Source: Candidatus Avoscillospira avicola
GTDB lineage: Bacteria > Bacillota > Clostridia > Oscillospirales > Oscillospiraceae
Direction of reading: 5' to 3'
NCBI GenBank assembly: GCA_018712245.1
Contig: DVHE01000043.1
Coordinates: forward strand, 31,220-95,219
Length of the DNA: 64,000 nucleotides
The notes under the pieces were generated by a model. That model was not told the origin of the DNA and made no database searches. It saw nothing but the letters and a program-made list of their open reading frames with translations. The position numbers and the translations under genes are program-made. The number at the start of each line of letters is the position of its first letter. The first letter of the stretch is position 1. This document shows positions 9,151 through 18,318 of the stretch, one piece after another.

Positions 9151-10806
9151 TCAGATTTCCATGATGACGGGCAGGATCATAGGGTTGCGCTTGGTGGATT
9201 TGAAGAGGTAGGCCGAAAGGTCGGACTTGATGCTGGCCTTGAGGGCGCTGAGGTCGCGGGAGCCGTCCCTGGCGCAGCGGTCGATGGAGTGGGCGGCGAT
9301 GATGCGCATTTCCTCCATCAGGGTCTCCGACTCCTTCACATAGACGAAGCCGCGGGTGATGATGTCGGGCCCGGAGATGACGCTGCCGTCCTCCGACGAG
9401 AGGTTGACCACCACCACCAGCATACCGTCCTGGGCCAGGTGCTTGCGGTCCCGCAGCACCACGCTGCCCACGTCGCCCACGCCGGAGCCGTCCACCAGGA
9501 TGCGCCCGGAGGGAACGTTGCCGGTGAGCTTGCAGGTGGTCCTGGTCAGCTCGATCACCCGTCCCACGTCGGAGATCAGGATGTTCTTGGGGTCCATGCC
9601 CATGGCCTTGGCCAGCCGGGCGTGGGCCTGGAGGTGGCGCTGCTCGCCGTGGACCGGGATGAAGAAGCGGGGCTTGAGCAGGGCGTGGATGATCTTCAGT
9701 TCCTCCTGGCTGGCGTGGCCGGAGGCGTGGAGATCGGCCTGCTTGTCGCAGACTACGTCGGCGCCCTTGCGGTAGAGTTCGTTGATGATCCGGCTGATGG
9801 CCTTTTCGTTGCCGGGGATGGCAGAGGCCGAGATGATGATCCGGTCGCCGGGCTGGATCTCCACCTGCTTGTGGCCGGTGAAGGCCATGCGGTAGAGGGC
9901 AGACATATTCTCGCCCTGGGAGCCGGTGGAGACGATGACGATCTTGTTCTTGGGCAGGTTCTTGATGGCACTGATGTCCACCAGCGTCCGGGCGGGGACC
10001 TTCAGGTAACCCAGCTCCATGGAGACCTTCAGCACGTTTTCCATGCTCCGGCCGGTGACGGCCACCTTGCGGCCATACTTATGGGCCACATTGATGAGGT
10101 TTTGCAGCCGGTGGGCGTTGGAGGCAAAGGTGGTGACGATGATGCGCTGGTCGCAGTCCTTGAACTGCCGGTCAAAGCCCTCTGCCACCTGAGTCTCCGA
10201 GGCGGAGTAGCCGGGCCGCTCCACATTGGTGGAGTCGCACAGCAGAGCCAGGACGCCCTCCTTGCCCAGCTGGCCCAGACGGCCCAGATCGGCGATGCCC
10301 TCAGAGGCGGTGGCGTCGATCTTGAAGTCACCGGTCATCACCACGGTGCCCACAGGGGTCTTGATGGCGAAGGCCACGGCGTCGGCGATGGAGTGGTTCA
10401 TGTGGATGAATTCCACTTGGAAGCACCCGGCCTTGACCACCTCGCCGGCCTCATGGGTGAACATCTTCACCTTGCTGGTCAGGTCGAATTCGTCCAGCTT
10501 CCGCTGCACCAGGCCGATGGTCAGCCGCGTGCCGTGGATGGGCATTTTGACATCCTGCATCAGGTAGGGAATGCCGCCGATATGATCCTCGTGGCCGTGG
10601 GTCAGGAAAAGACCCCGCAGTTTGTTCTTGTTCTTTACCAGATAGGTGGTGTCGGCAATGACAGAGTCAATGCCGTACATATCGTCTTCCGGGAAGCCCA
10701 TACCGCAGTCTACCACGATCATGTCCCGGCCATACTCCAAAACGGTGATATTTTTGCCGATTTCATTCAGGCCGCCCAGAGAGATGATTTTCAGTTTTTC
10801 GCTCAA
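9151..10806 (-). CDS. rnj: Ribonuclease J
   Basis: This is a metallo-beta-lactamase/beta-CASP ribonuclease for mRNA decay and rRNA maturation in bacteria without RNase E. The protein is 551 aa, normal for RNase J. It opens KIISLGGLNEIGKN and has the zinc motif HGHEDH at 70-75. A further metal-site aspartate is in MTGDFKID, and the beta-CASP motifs VIVSTGSQGE and HASGHASQEEL follow. The start is TTG at 10804-10806 behind GGAGTG. A small membrane-protein ORF ends 14 nt upstream and a strong terminator follows. Confidence 0.97.
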   Translation of the reverse strand: MSEKLKIISLGGLNEIGKNITVLEYGRDMIVVDCGMGFPEDDMYGIDSVIADTTYLVKNKNKLRGLFLTHGHEDHIGGIPYLMQDVKMPIHGTRLTIGLVQRKLDEFDLTSKVKMFTHEAGEVVKAGCFQVEFIHMNHSIADAVAFAIKTPVGTVVMTGDFKIDATASEGIADLGRLGQLGKEGVLALLCDSTNVERPGYSASETQVAEGFDRQFKDCDQRIIVTTFASNAHRLQNLINVAHKYGRKVAVTGRSMENVLKVSMELGYLKVPARTLVDISAIKNLPKNKIVIVSTGSQGENMSALYRMAFTGHKQVEIQPGDRIIISASAIPGNEKAISRIINELYRKGADVVCDKQADLHASGHASQEELKIIHALLKPRFFIPVHGEQRHLQAHARLAKAMGMDPKNILISDVGRVIELTRTTCKLTGNVPSGRILVDGSGVGDVGSVVLRDRKHLAQDGMLVVVVNLSSEDGSVISGPDIITRGFVYVKESETLMEEMRIIAAHSIDRCARDGSRDLSALKASIKSDLSAYLFKSTKRNPMILPVIMEI

Positions 10807-10820
10807 ATAATTTCACTCCG

Positions 10821-11000
10821 TTATTTCAAAATTGATATGAACATGGCCGGCGGCAGGCATACCAAAAGAGCTGCCAGGGTAAAAATGGCAACAAAAACAA
10901 CAGCCCACCAGGGCACCCAGTCCGACCCCGTCTCGCCGAACTCAAAAATGCCCCGGTGCAGCTCAGATATGTGTTTGGCCCCGCGCTGCCGGCACAGCAT
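10821..11000 (-). CDS. Small putative membrane protein, 59 aa
   Basis: From ATG at 10998-11000 the frame gives 59 residues. A polar N-terminal part (KHISELHRGIFEFGETGSD) leads into one hydrophobic helix (about residues 30-57, WVPWWAVVFVAIF onward). It stops 14 nt before the RNase J start in the same direction, so it may be cotranscribed. Against it, there is no clear Shine-Dalgarno site and I recognise no family. A TATACA-17-TATACT promoter candidate lies just upstream. Confidence 0.5.
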   Translation of the reverse strand: MLCRQRGAKHISELHRGIFEFGETGSDWVPWWAVVFVAIFTLAALLVCLPPAMFISILK

Positions 11001-11041
11001 ATGCGTGGGGAAAAGTCCAATTCCAGTGGACACTGTAAAAC

Positions 11042-11070
11042 AGTATAACACAAATTCTTTTGGTTGTATA
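11042..11070 (-). promoter_or_regulatory. Candidate promoter for the small ORF and RNase J
   Basis: On the minus strand TATACA (11065-11070) and TATACT (11042-11047) are spaced 17 bp. The -35 matches TTGACA at 4 of 6 positions. It would drive the 59-aa ORF and rnj. Confidence 0.4.
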
Positions 11071-11190
11071 CACTTTTTTTCCGCCATCCTTCGACCCGCG
11101 CAGTGCGGAGTGTCCCTGCGGGCGGGCAAGGGGGCGCTGTGGGCCTGCGGCGGGGCGCTCCTGTTTCGTGCATCCCGCCGGAACAAGCTG

Positions 11191-12543
11191 CTACGTAGCC
11201 ATGGGCCGGACCTGCCGGCGATAGACAGCGGCAAAGTAGAGAATCTCAGCCACGGCGGTGATGGACCAGGAGCAGATATACACCAGATAGAGGGACTGGA
11301 TGGTGCCGAACCAGGCGAAGACGGTGTAGACCCAGAGAATGCGGAAGACGCACGAGCCCAGAATGACGATGACCGTGGGGGCCATGCTCTTGCCCAGCGC
11401 CCGGGAGGCGGCGATGGTGCAGTCCATAAAGGCGGAAAAGCCGTAGGAGACGCTCATAATGGTCAGCCGGCGCATACCGGCGTCTATCACCTGGGGGTCC
11501 GGGGAGAAGAGTGCCAGGAACTGCCGTCCCAGCAGCAACAGCAGCAAGCCCAGGATCAGGCCGATGGCGAAGGAGTAGCCGAGGCTGAGGAAGTAGCTCT
11601 GCCGGACCCGCTTCTTATTGCGGGCGCCGTAGTTCTGGCCCATAAAGCTGGCGCAGGCCGTGTAGAACGCGGCCATCACGTCGTAGATCAGCGCATCGGC
11701 GTTGGCGGCGGCAGAGTTGCCCGCCACCATGGTGGAAGAGAAGGCGTTGACGCCCACCTGAATAAAGAGGTTGGCCAGGGCGAAGATGCAGTTTTGAAGT
11801 CCTGCCGGAATGCCCAGGCGTATTACCTCCAGGGCGCTCTCCCGGTGGAGCCGCAGCTGCGACTTATTAAGGGCGTAAGGGGCATCGTTGTGCATCAGCG
11901 CCAGCAGGATCAGCACCGCCGAGAGGTACTGGGAAATGATGCTGGCCAGCGCTACGCCGGCCACTGCCAGGCGTACCACCAGCACAAAGAACAAGTTGAG
12001 AATCACATTGAGGACGCCTGCGATGGTTAAAAACCGCAGAGGCCGCCGGGTATCGCCCAGGGCGCTCATTATAGCGCTGCCGTAGTTGTAGATGGCCATG
12101 GCCGGCATACCCAACAGATAAATGCGCAGGTATAAGGCGGCGCCGTCCAGCAGATCTTCCTTGGTTTGCAGCAGCTGCAGGATCGAGCGGGCGAAGACGA
12201 CGCCGAGGATGGAGAGCAGGATGCCCAGCCCGAGGCTGAGAATGGCTGCGGTGTGGAGCAGCTGTCCGAAGCGCTTGTCGTCCCGGGCGCCGAAGAACCG
12301 GGCGGCCAGAACGTTGATGCTGCCGCCCAGGCCGATGAGGAAGCCGGTGAACATGGTCACGAGCGTGGTCGTGGAGCCAACGGAGCCCAGCGCCTCCGAA
12401 CCGACGAATTGGCCGACTACCGCCAGATCCGCCAAATTGAACAGCACCTGCAAGAGATTGGAGCAGATGAGGGGCAGACTAAAGAGAAGAATTTGCTTTC
12501 CCAGCGGGCCGCTGGTCATGTCCTGGCAGGAAAGGGACCGCAT
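11191..12543 (-). CDS. MATE family efflux transporter
   Basis: This cation-coupled multidrug/toxin extrusion protein has 450 aa and about 12 hydrophobic helices arranged as two homologous halves. The first half begins GPLGKQILLFSLPLICSNLLQ, and FNLADLAVVGQFVG is the typical TM1-TM2 stretch. The second half contains RLGIPAGLQNCIFALANLF. ATG at 12541-12543 follows AGGAGG at about 9 nt. It has its own promoter (12576-12604) and is divergent from smc. The drug or metabolite exported cannot be inferred. Confidence 0.93.
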   Translation of the reverse strand: MRSLSCQDMTSGPLGKQILLFSLPLICSNLLQVLFNLADLAVVGQFVGSEALGSVGSTTTLVTMFTGFLIGLGGSINVLAARFFGARDDKRFGQLLHTAAILSLGLGILLSILGVVFARSILQLLQTKEDLLDGAALYLRIYLLGMPAMAIYNYGSAIMSALGDTRRPLRFLTIAGVLNVILNLFFVLVVRLAVAGVALASIISQYLSAVLILLALMHNDAPYALNKSQLRLHRESALEVIRLGIPAGLQNCIFALANLFIQVGVNAFSSTMVAGNSAAANADALIYDVMAAFYTACASFMGQNYGARNKKRVRQSYFLSLGYSFAIGLILGLLLLLLGRQFLALFSPDPQVIDAGMRRLTIMSVSYGFSAFMDCTIAASRALGKSMAPTVIVILGSCVFRILWVYTVFAWFGTIQSLYLVYICSWSITAVAEILYFAAVYRRQVRPMAT

Positions 12544-12575
12544 AACTCAAAGCCTCCTAACGCATAATCGCAGGG

Positions 12576-12604
12576 ATTATACAATAGCCTCGGGGAAATG
12601 ACAA
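12576..12604 (-). promoter_or_regulatory. Promoter of the MATE gene
   Basis: TTGTCA (12599-12604) and TATAAT (12576-12581) on the minus strand are spaced 17 bp, a near-consensus sigma-A promoter 33 nt from the start codon. Confidence 0.85.
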
Positions 12605-12632
12605 TAGGGAGTGGCTTTTTTTTGCCGGTCTC

Positions 12633-12661
12633 TTGCAATTGATTGGCGGAATTGCTAAAAT
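12633..12661 (+). promoter_or_regulatory. Promoter of smc
   Basis: TTGCAA (12633-12638) and TAAAAT (12656-12661) are spaced 17 bp. It is divergent from the MATE promoter and 33 nt before the smc start. Confidence 0.75.
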
Positions 12662-12694
12662 ATAGCGATACAATGAAAATGGAGAAGTGTAAGC

Positions 12695-15600
12695 GTGTAT
12701 CTCAAATCCCTAGAAATCCAGGGCTTCAAATCCTTTGCGGATAAGACGGTCCTGCGGTTCGACAGCGATATCACCGCCATCGTCGGCCCCAACGGCAGCG
12801 GCAAATCGAATATTTCCGACGCCATCAGCTGGGTTATGGGCGAGATGAGTTCCAAGGCGCTGCGCGGGGCGAAGATGGAGGACGTGATCTTCGGCGGCAC
12901 CCAGAAGCGCGGCCAGGTGGGCTTTGCCGAGGCGTCGCTGATTCTGGACAACCAGGACGGCAGCCTCCCGGTGGATACGCCGGAGGTAATGGTCACGCGC
13001 CGGTATTACCGCTCCGGCGAAAGCGAATACTATATTAACCGCCAGTCCGCCCGCCTGCGGGACATCAATGAGATGTTCATGGACACGGGCCTGGGCAAGG
13101 AGGGCTACTCCAACATCGGACAGGGCCGGATCGATGAGATCCTGGCCGTCAAAAGCACGGACCGCCGGGAGATCTTCGAGGAGGCCGCCGGCATTTCCAA
13201 GTACCGGCACCGGAAGGAAGAGACGGAGCGGCGGCTGGCCTCCACCGAGGAAAACCTCCTGCGCATCAACGACAAAATCTCTGAGCTGGAGCTGCAGGTG
13301 GAGCCGCTGCGAATCCAGGCGGAAAAGGCCAGGAAATATCTGACCCTGCGGGAGAAGCTCAAGGGGCTGGAGATCGCCCTGTGGCTCCAGAACCTGGAGC
13401 GGCTGGCCGCGGCGGCCCAAAAGGCCGAGGCCGACTATGCCGCCGCTGCGCAGGAGCTGGAGCAGCGGCACGCCGAACTCAACGCCCTCTACCACCGCTC
13501 CGACCGGCTGGCGCTGGAGCTGAACCAGAAGAATCTCCAGCTGGAGCAGCGGCGGGAAGAGATTGCCGGGAAAGAGGCGGCGCTGCACCAGCAGGAGAGC
13601 GACATGGCGGTGCTGCAGGGCAACCTGGACAATTGCCGCCGGAACGTCCTCCGCGTCCGCCAGGAGCTGGAGGAACAGGAGACCCGCAGCGGCGGCGTGG
13701 CGCAGCAGGTGCAGAGCCAGGAGGCGCGGATCGCGGAGATCGGCGCCGCCCTGGAGGGGCTCCAGGCGGCGCTGCAGCAGGCGCAGCAGGCCGCTGCGGA
13801 TTTGCTGGCCACCGCTGACGAGGCCGAGCGCACGGTGCTGGGACTTCGGGCGCGGCAGAGTTTGGCGCAGCAGGAGCTGAGCGAGAAGCGGGCGGACATC
13901 GCCTCGCTCCGCGCGTCGATGGAGCAGGGAGGCCAGCGCCGCGCGGCGGTCGAGGCCGATTTAGAGGCCGCGCTGCACCGCGAGGCGGAGCTGAAAGAGC
14001 AGGCCGAGGCCTGTAAAACGGCGGTGCAGGCCGCCCGGGAGGAAGCGGAGCGGTGCCGCAATGCCGACGCCGGCTACGCCCTGCGGGTGAAATCCCGGGC
14101 AGAACGGCGGGACAGCCTCCAAAAATCCCTGGATGCCCTGCGAATCCAGCGGGAGACCAACCGCTCCCGCAGCCGGATGCTCCAGGAGATGCAGCGGGAC
14201 TACGAAGGCTTTTCCAAGGCGGTGCGCCTGGTGATGCAGGAGGCCAAGGGCGGACGCCTGGGGCAGATTGACGGACCCGTCTCCGCGCTGATTCGCACCC
14301 GGGACGACTTGACCGTCGCCATTGAGACCGCCCTGGGGGCCGCAATGCAGAATATCGTGGTGGGCAGCGAGGCCGACGGCAAGGCTGCCATCCGCTTTTT
14401 GAAGCGGTGTGACGGCGGCCGGGCCACGTTCCTGCCTAAGAGCACCATCCAGGGAAGGGCGCTGCAGGAGCGGGGCCTGGAGCAGTGCCTCGGCTTTGTG
14501 GGCGTCGCGGCGGACTTGGTGGAATATGATCCGGCCTATACCGGCGTCATCGGCAATCTGCTGGGGCGCATCGTGCTGGTGGAGAACCTGGATCACGCCG
14601 TGGAAATGGCCCGGCGGTTTCAGAATCGCTTCAAAATCGTCACGCTGGACGGCCAGGTGATGAATCCCGGCGGCTCCATGACCGGCGGTTCCGCGTCCAA
14701 GAGCGCGGGTATCCTCTCCCGGGCCAATGAACTCCAGCGGCTGGAGCAGGCGGCCAAAGAGCTGGACGCCAAGTGCCAGACCATGGAGGGTGATCTCGCC
14801 GAAGCGGCCCGGGCCGCGGCTCAGGCGGAGTTTGAACGCTCCGCCCTCCAGGGCCAGCTCCGGGAGGCCGAGGACGCCGTCCTCCGAGCCGAGGGCGAGC
14901 AGCGCCAGGCGCAGGCACTGCTGGGCGCCCTGGGGGAGACCGTCGGCAGTTACCGCCGGGAACTGGAGAGCCTTTCCCAGCGCGCTGCGGCGGAGCAGAC
15001 CAGGCTGGATACTTGGGAGGCTGCCGCTGCCGCGGCAGAGCGGGAGCTGGCACAGCTGGAGTCGGCACTGGAGCAGCAGACCCAGGGCCAGTCGGCCCTT
15101 TCCCGACAGGCCGCTGAAAAGCAGGAGGCCATCACGGCTCTCCGGCTGGAAGTAGCGGCGCGGGAGGCCGAGGCTGCCTCCGCCCGGGAGAACGCCCAGC
15201 GGCTCCGGGCCTTGGCCCAGGCCATGGAGGGCGACAGAAGCCAGAAGGAGCAATTGATCGCCCAGTATCAGGCCGAGGCCGCGGAGCTGGAGAAAGCTAT
15301 CTCGGCAGCTGCGGAGAAGCGGCAGGCGCTGGAGCGGGCCGTGACAGAGTCCCGCCGAGTCTTGCAGCAGGAGCTGATGGACCGGGCGGAGACCGAGGCC
15401 CAGCGGAATAAGACGGACAAGGACGCGCAGGAAAAAAACAAGCAGATTTTGGATATGGAGCGAGAGGCGGCTCGGCTGGAGCAGAAAAAGGCGGCTGCCG
15501 CCATGGAGGAGCAGCAAATCCTCGACAAGCTCTGGGAGACCTATGAACTGACCCCCTCCACTGCTGTGCCGCAGAAGGCGGAGATCGAATCCGCCGCCGC

Positions 15601-16267
15601 GGCTTCCAAGGAGATCACTGACCTGAAGCGGAAGATTTCGGCACTGGGTTCGCCCAACCTGGGCGCCATCGAGGAGTTTGACCGGGTCAACGAGCGCTAT
15701 ACCTACCTGACCGGCCAGCGCGATGACGTCCTCCACGCTAAAAAAGAGCTGGAGAACATCATCAAGACCATCACCCAGGAGATGACCGAAATCTTCCTGC
15801 GGGAGTTCGGCCGGATCAATACGTATTTCGGCGAGACCTTCCAGGAGATGTTCGGCGGCGGCAAGGGCGAGCTGGCCCTGGAGGACCCGGCGGAGCCCCT
15901 CAGCTGCGGCATCGAGATCCGCGTCCAACCGCCGGGCAAGCAGCTCAAGACCATCACGCTGCTCTCCGGCGGCGAGAAGGCCTTCGTGGCCATCGCGCTG
16001 TACTTCGCCATCTTAAAGGTGCGGCCCACGCCGTTCTGCCTGCTGGACGAGATCGACGCGGCCCTGGACGACCGGAACGTGGAGCGCTTTGCCTCTTACC
16101 TTCGCAATTTCAGCAGCAAAACGCAGTTTTTGATTATTACCCACCGGCGCGGCACCATGGAGGCCGCAGACGTCCTCTACGGCGTCACCATGCAGGAGCA
16201 GGGCGTCTCGAAGATTTTGCACCTGGACCTCAACCAGATGCAGGCCGAGCTGGGAATTACAGATTAA
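12695..16267 (+). CDS. smc: Chromosome segregation protein SMC
   Basis: SMC is the ATPase of the condensin complex that compacts and segregates the chromosome. The 1190-aa protein has the full layout. The N-terminal head carries Walker A GPNGSGKS (31-38). Long Ala/Glu/Gln-rich coiled-coils flank a hinge at about 520-665 (LGQIDGPVSALI to GSMTGGSASKS). The C-terminal head has LSGGEKA near 1089 and Walker B FCLLDEIDAALDD near 1114. The start is GTG at 12695, with GGAG about 10 nt upstream. It is followed by ftsY, the order common in Firmicutes. Confidence 0.98.
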   Translation: MYLKSLEIQGFKSFADKTVLRFDSDITAIVGPNGSGKSNISDAISWVMGEMSSKALRGAKMEDVIFGGTQKRGQVGFAEASLILDNQDGSLPVDTPEVMVTRRYYRSGESEYYINRQSARLRDINEMFMDTGLGKEGYSNIGQGRIDEILAVKSTDRREIFEEAAGISKYRHRKEETERRLASTEENLLRINDKISELELQVEPLRIQAEKARKYLTLREKLKGLEIALWLQNLERLAAAAQKAEADYAAAAQELEQRHAELNALYHRSDRLALELNQKNLQLEQRREEIAGKEAALHQQESDMAVLQGNLDNCRRNVLRVRQELEEQETRSGGVAQQVQSQEARIAEIGAALEGLQAALQQAQQAAADLLATADEAERTVLGLRARQSLAQQELSEKRADIASLRASMEQGGQRRAAVEADLEAALHREAELKEQAEACKTAVQAAREEAERCRNADAGYALRVKSRAERRDSLQKSLDALRIQRETNRSRSRMLQEMQRDYEGFSKAVRLVMQEAKGGRLGQIDGPVSALIRTRDDLTVAIETALGAAMQNIVVGSEADGKAAIRFLKRCDGGRATFLPKSTIQGRALQERGLEQCLGFVGVAADLVEYDPAYTGVIGNLLGRIVLVENLDHAVEMARRFQNRFKIVTLDGQVMNPGGSMTGGSASKSAGILSRANELQRLEQAAKELDAKCQTMEGDLAEAARAAAQAEFERSALQGQLREAEDAVLRAEGEQRQAQALLGALGETVGSYRRELESLSQRAAAEQTRLDTWEAAAAAAERELAQLESALEQQTQGQSALSRQAAEKQEAITALRLEVAAREAEAASARENAQRLRALAQAMEGDRSQKEQLIAQYQAEAAELEKAISAAAEKRQALERAVTESRRVLQQELMDRAETEAQRNKTDKDAQEKNKQILDMEREAARLEQKKAAAAMEEQQILDKLWETYELTPSTAVPQKAEIESAAAASKEITDLKRKISALGSPNLGAIEEFDRVNERYTYLTGQRDDVLHAKKELENIIKTITQEMTEIFLREFGRINTYFGETFQEMFGGGKGELALEDPAEPLSCGIEIRVQPPGKQLKTITLLSGGEKAFVAIALYFAILKVRPTPFCLLDEIDAALDDRNVERFASYLRNFSSKTQFLIITHRRGTMEAADVLYGVTMQEQGVSKILHLDLNQMQAELGITD

Positions 16268-16331
16268 AGGAAAGATGCCGGCCCACGGGCCGCGCCATAA
16301 AAACAAAACGCAACGAAAGGAACCAACTTAC

Positions 16332-17225
16332 ATGGGCTTTTTCGACAAAATCAAGCAGGGCCTCAGCAAGACCGCGGCGTCCATCTCCAGTGTCTTCACC
16401 GGTTTTTCGGAGATTGACGACGACTTTTACGACGAGCTGGAGGAGAGCCTGATCCTGGCCGACCTGGGGATGGACACCACCATGAAGGCCATGGAGTCTC
16501 TCCGGGCCAAGGTACGGGAGAACCGGCTCAAAACCACCGAGGAGGCCCGGACGGCGCTCCGGGAAGTCCTGGTGGAAATGCTCCAGGTGGGCGACAGCGC
16601 GCTGAACCTTTCCACCCGGCCCTCCGTGGTGCTGGTCATCGGCGTCAACGGCGTGGGGAAGACCACCACCATCGGCAAGATCGCCCACCAGCTGAAGGGC
16701 CAGGGGAAAAAGGTCCTCCTCTGCGCGGCGGACACCTTCCGGGCCGCCGCCGCCGACCAGCTGGAGATCTGGGCCGGCCGCGCCGGCGTGGAAATCATCC
16801 GCCAGGACGAGGGCGCGGACCCCGCCGCCGTGGTCTACGACGCCATCGCCGCCGCCAAGGCCCGGGGCGCCGACGTCATCCTCTGCGACACCGCCGGGCG
16901 GCTGCACAACAAGCAGAATCTGATGAATGAGCTGGGCAAGATCAGCCGCATCATCGACCGCGAGCTGCCCGCCGCCGCCAAGGAGGTCCTCCTGGTGCTG
17001 GACGGCACCACCGGCCAGAACGGCCTGCTGCAGGCCAAGCAGTTCCGGGAGATCGCCGGCGTCACCGGCATGGTCCTCACCAAGCTGGACGGCACCGCCA
17101 AGGGCGGCATTGTGGTGGCTGTGGCCGACGCGCTGCAAATCCCCGTGAAATACGTGGGCGTGGGCGAGCAGATGGACGACCTGATGCCCTTTGACCCCAA
17201 GGCGTTCGCGGAGGCGTTGGTATGA
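16332..17225 (+). CDS. ftsY: Signal recognition particle receptor FtsY
   Basis: FtsY is the SRP-family GTPase that docks ribosome-nascent chain complexes at the membrane. The 297-aa protein has a short N-domain ([13 protein letters not shown] onward), then the NG GTPase core. G1 is GVNGVGKT (104-111), with [20 protein letters not shown] (186-190) and [10 protein letters not shown] (250-259). The acidic A-domain of E. coli FtsY is absent, as in most Firmicutes. ATG at 16332 is preferred over an in-frame ATG 19 codons upstream, because AAAGGAA precedes it and homologues start here. It overlaps rdgB by 4 nt. Confidence 0.97.
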   Translation: MGFFDKIKQGLSKTAASISSVFTGFSEIDDDFYDELEESLILADLGMDTTMKAMESLRAKVRENRLKTTEEARTALREVLVEMLQVGDSALNLSTRPSVVLVIGVNGVGKTTTIGKIAHQLKGQGKKVLLCAADTFRAAAADQLEIWAGRAGVEIIRQDEGADPAAVVYDAIAAAKARGADVILCDTAGRLHNKQNLMNELGKISRIIDRELPAAAKEVLLVLDGTTGQNGLLQAKQFREIAGVTGMVLTKLDGTAKGGIVVAVADALQIPVKYVGVGEQMDDLMPFDPKAFAEALV

Positions 17226-17821
17226 AATTAGTACTCGCCAGCAAAAATCCCCATAAGCTCCGGGAGATGCAGACCATCCTCTCCCGGCTGGGTATGGAAG
17301 TGGTCCTCGAATCGGACGTGGGCGTCGATGTGGACGTGGAGGAGACCGGCACTACCTTTGCTGAGAACGCCATGCTCAAGGCCCGGGCCGTTATGGAGCG
17401 AAGCGGCATGGCCGCCATCGCCGACGATTCCGGCCTGATGGTGGACGCGCTGGACGGCGCGCCGGGGGTCTACTCCGCCCGGTACGGCCATCTGGACTCC
17501 GACCAGGCCAGGACGGCGTATCTGCTGAAGAATTTGGAGGATGTCCCGGCTGAGAAGCGGTCGGCGCGGTTTGTCAGCGCCATCGCCTGCGTGCTGCCGG
17601 ACGGCCGGACGGTGACGGCCCAGGGCACCTGCGAGGGGGAGATCCTCTTTGCCCCCCGGGGCGAGAACGGCTTCGGCTACGATCCTGTCTTTTACGTGCC
17701 GGCGCTGGGAAAGACATTTGCCGAGGCGGCACCCGACGAGAAAAACGCCGTTTCCCACCGGGGCCGCGCCTTGGCGGCATTTGAAGCGGCATGGAAGGAG
17801 AAGGGCTATGCTCACGAGTAA
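17222..17821 (+). CDS. rdgB: XTP/dITP diphosphatase (RdgB/HAM1 family)
   Basis: This enzyme hydrolyses ITP, dITP and XTP to monophosphates, cleaning the nucleotide pool. The 199-aa protein has the family N-terminus LVLASKNPHKLREM and the active-site stretch TTFAENAMLKARAV. The metal/nucleotide motif AIADDSGLMVDAL and GFGYDPVFYVP follow, and KNAVSHRGRAL is near the C-terminus. It overlaps ftsY through ATGA and overlaps the yhbY start by 14 nt, so the three are translationally coupled. Confidence 0.96.
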   Translation: MKLVLASKNPHKLREMQTILSRLGMEVVLESDVGVDVDVEETGTTFAENAMLKARAVMERSGMAAIADDSGLMVDALDGAPGVYSARYGHLDSDQARTAYLLKNLEDVPAEKRSARFVSAIACVLPDGRTVTAQGTCEGEILFAPRGENGFGYDPVFYVPALGKTFAEAAPDEKNAVSHRGRALAAFEAAWKEKGYAHE

Positions 17822-18272
17822 GGAACGGGCCGCGCTGCGGGCGCAGGCCAACGGATTGGATACCACCCTGATGGTGGGGAAGGGCGGCGTGTCGGACGCC
17901 GTGGTGGAAGAAGCGGAAAAGCTGCTGGAAGCCCGGGAGCTGGTCAAGGGCAGGGTACTGGAGACCGCCATGCTCACGGCCCGGGAGGCCAGCGACGCCA
18001 TCTGCGAGGCGACCGGTGCCGACGGCGTCGCCACGGCGGGCAGCACCTTTGTCCTCTGGCGCCGATCCAAAAAGCTGGAGGCCGAGCGGCAGAAGAAGGC
18101 TGCGGCGGCGAAAAAGCTCCAGAAAAAGGAGAACCCCGTCCGGGCGGGCCGCCAGCGCCGCCGCGCCGCGGCCAAGGCCGAGCGGGAAAAGCGGGACCAG
18201 TACTTCCGCGACGAGGCCGTCAAGGCGGCCATTGCCCGGCGGCGGCAGCTGCGCGGACAGGATGAGCAGTAA
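17808..18272 (+). CDS. yhbY: YhbY/CRM-domain RNA-binding protein
   Basis: This 154-aa protein has a CRS1-YhbY (CRM) RNA-binding domain over about residues 1-97 (LTSKERAALRAQANGL, MVGKGGVSD). Family members associate with pre-50S ribosomes. A highly basic, Ala/Lys/Arg-rich tail of about 55 residues makes it longer than the usual 95-100 aa and probably adds nonspecific RNA binding. ATG at 17808 lies inside the rdgB 3' end. The nadD-yqeK gene follows, as in many Firmicutes. Confidence 0.9.
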   Translation: MLTSKERAALRAQANGLDTTLMVGKGGVSDAVVEEAEKLLEARELVKGRVLETAMLTAREASDAICEATGADGVATAGSTFVLWRRSKKLEAERQKKAAAAKKLQKKENPVRAGRQRRRAAAKAEREKRDQYFRDEAVKAAIARRRQLRGQDEQ

Positions 18273-18318
18273 GGACAGGAACTTTACATGAACGTTTCAT
18301 GAGAGGGAGGCGCGGGAC

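Noticed and set aside
9025..12030. A 1001-codon open frame on the plus strand opposite RNase J and the MATE gene
   Set aside because: It is antisense to two clearly recognisable genes, has no family motifs, and is rich in His/Gly/Val/Asp as expected from the mirror of GC-rich codons.
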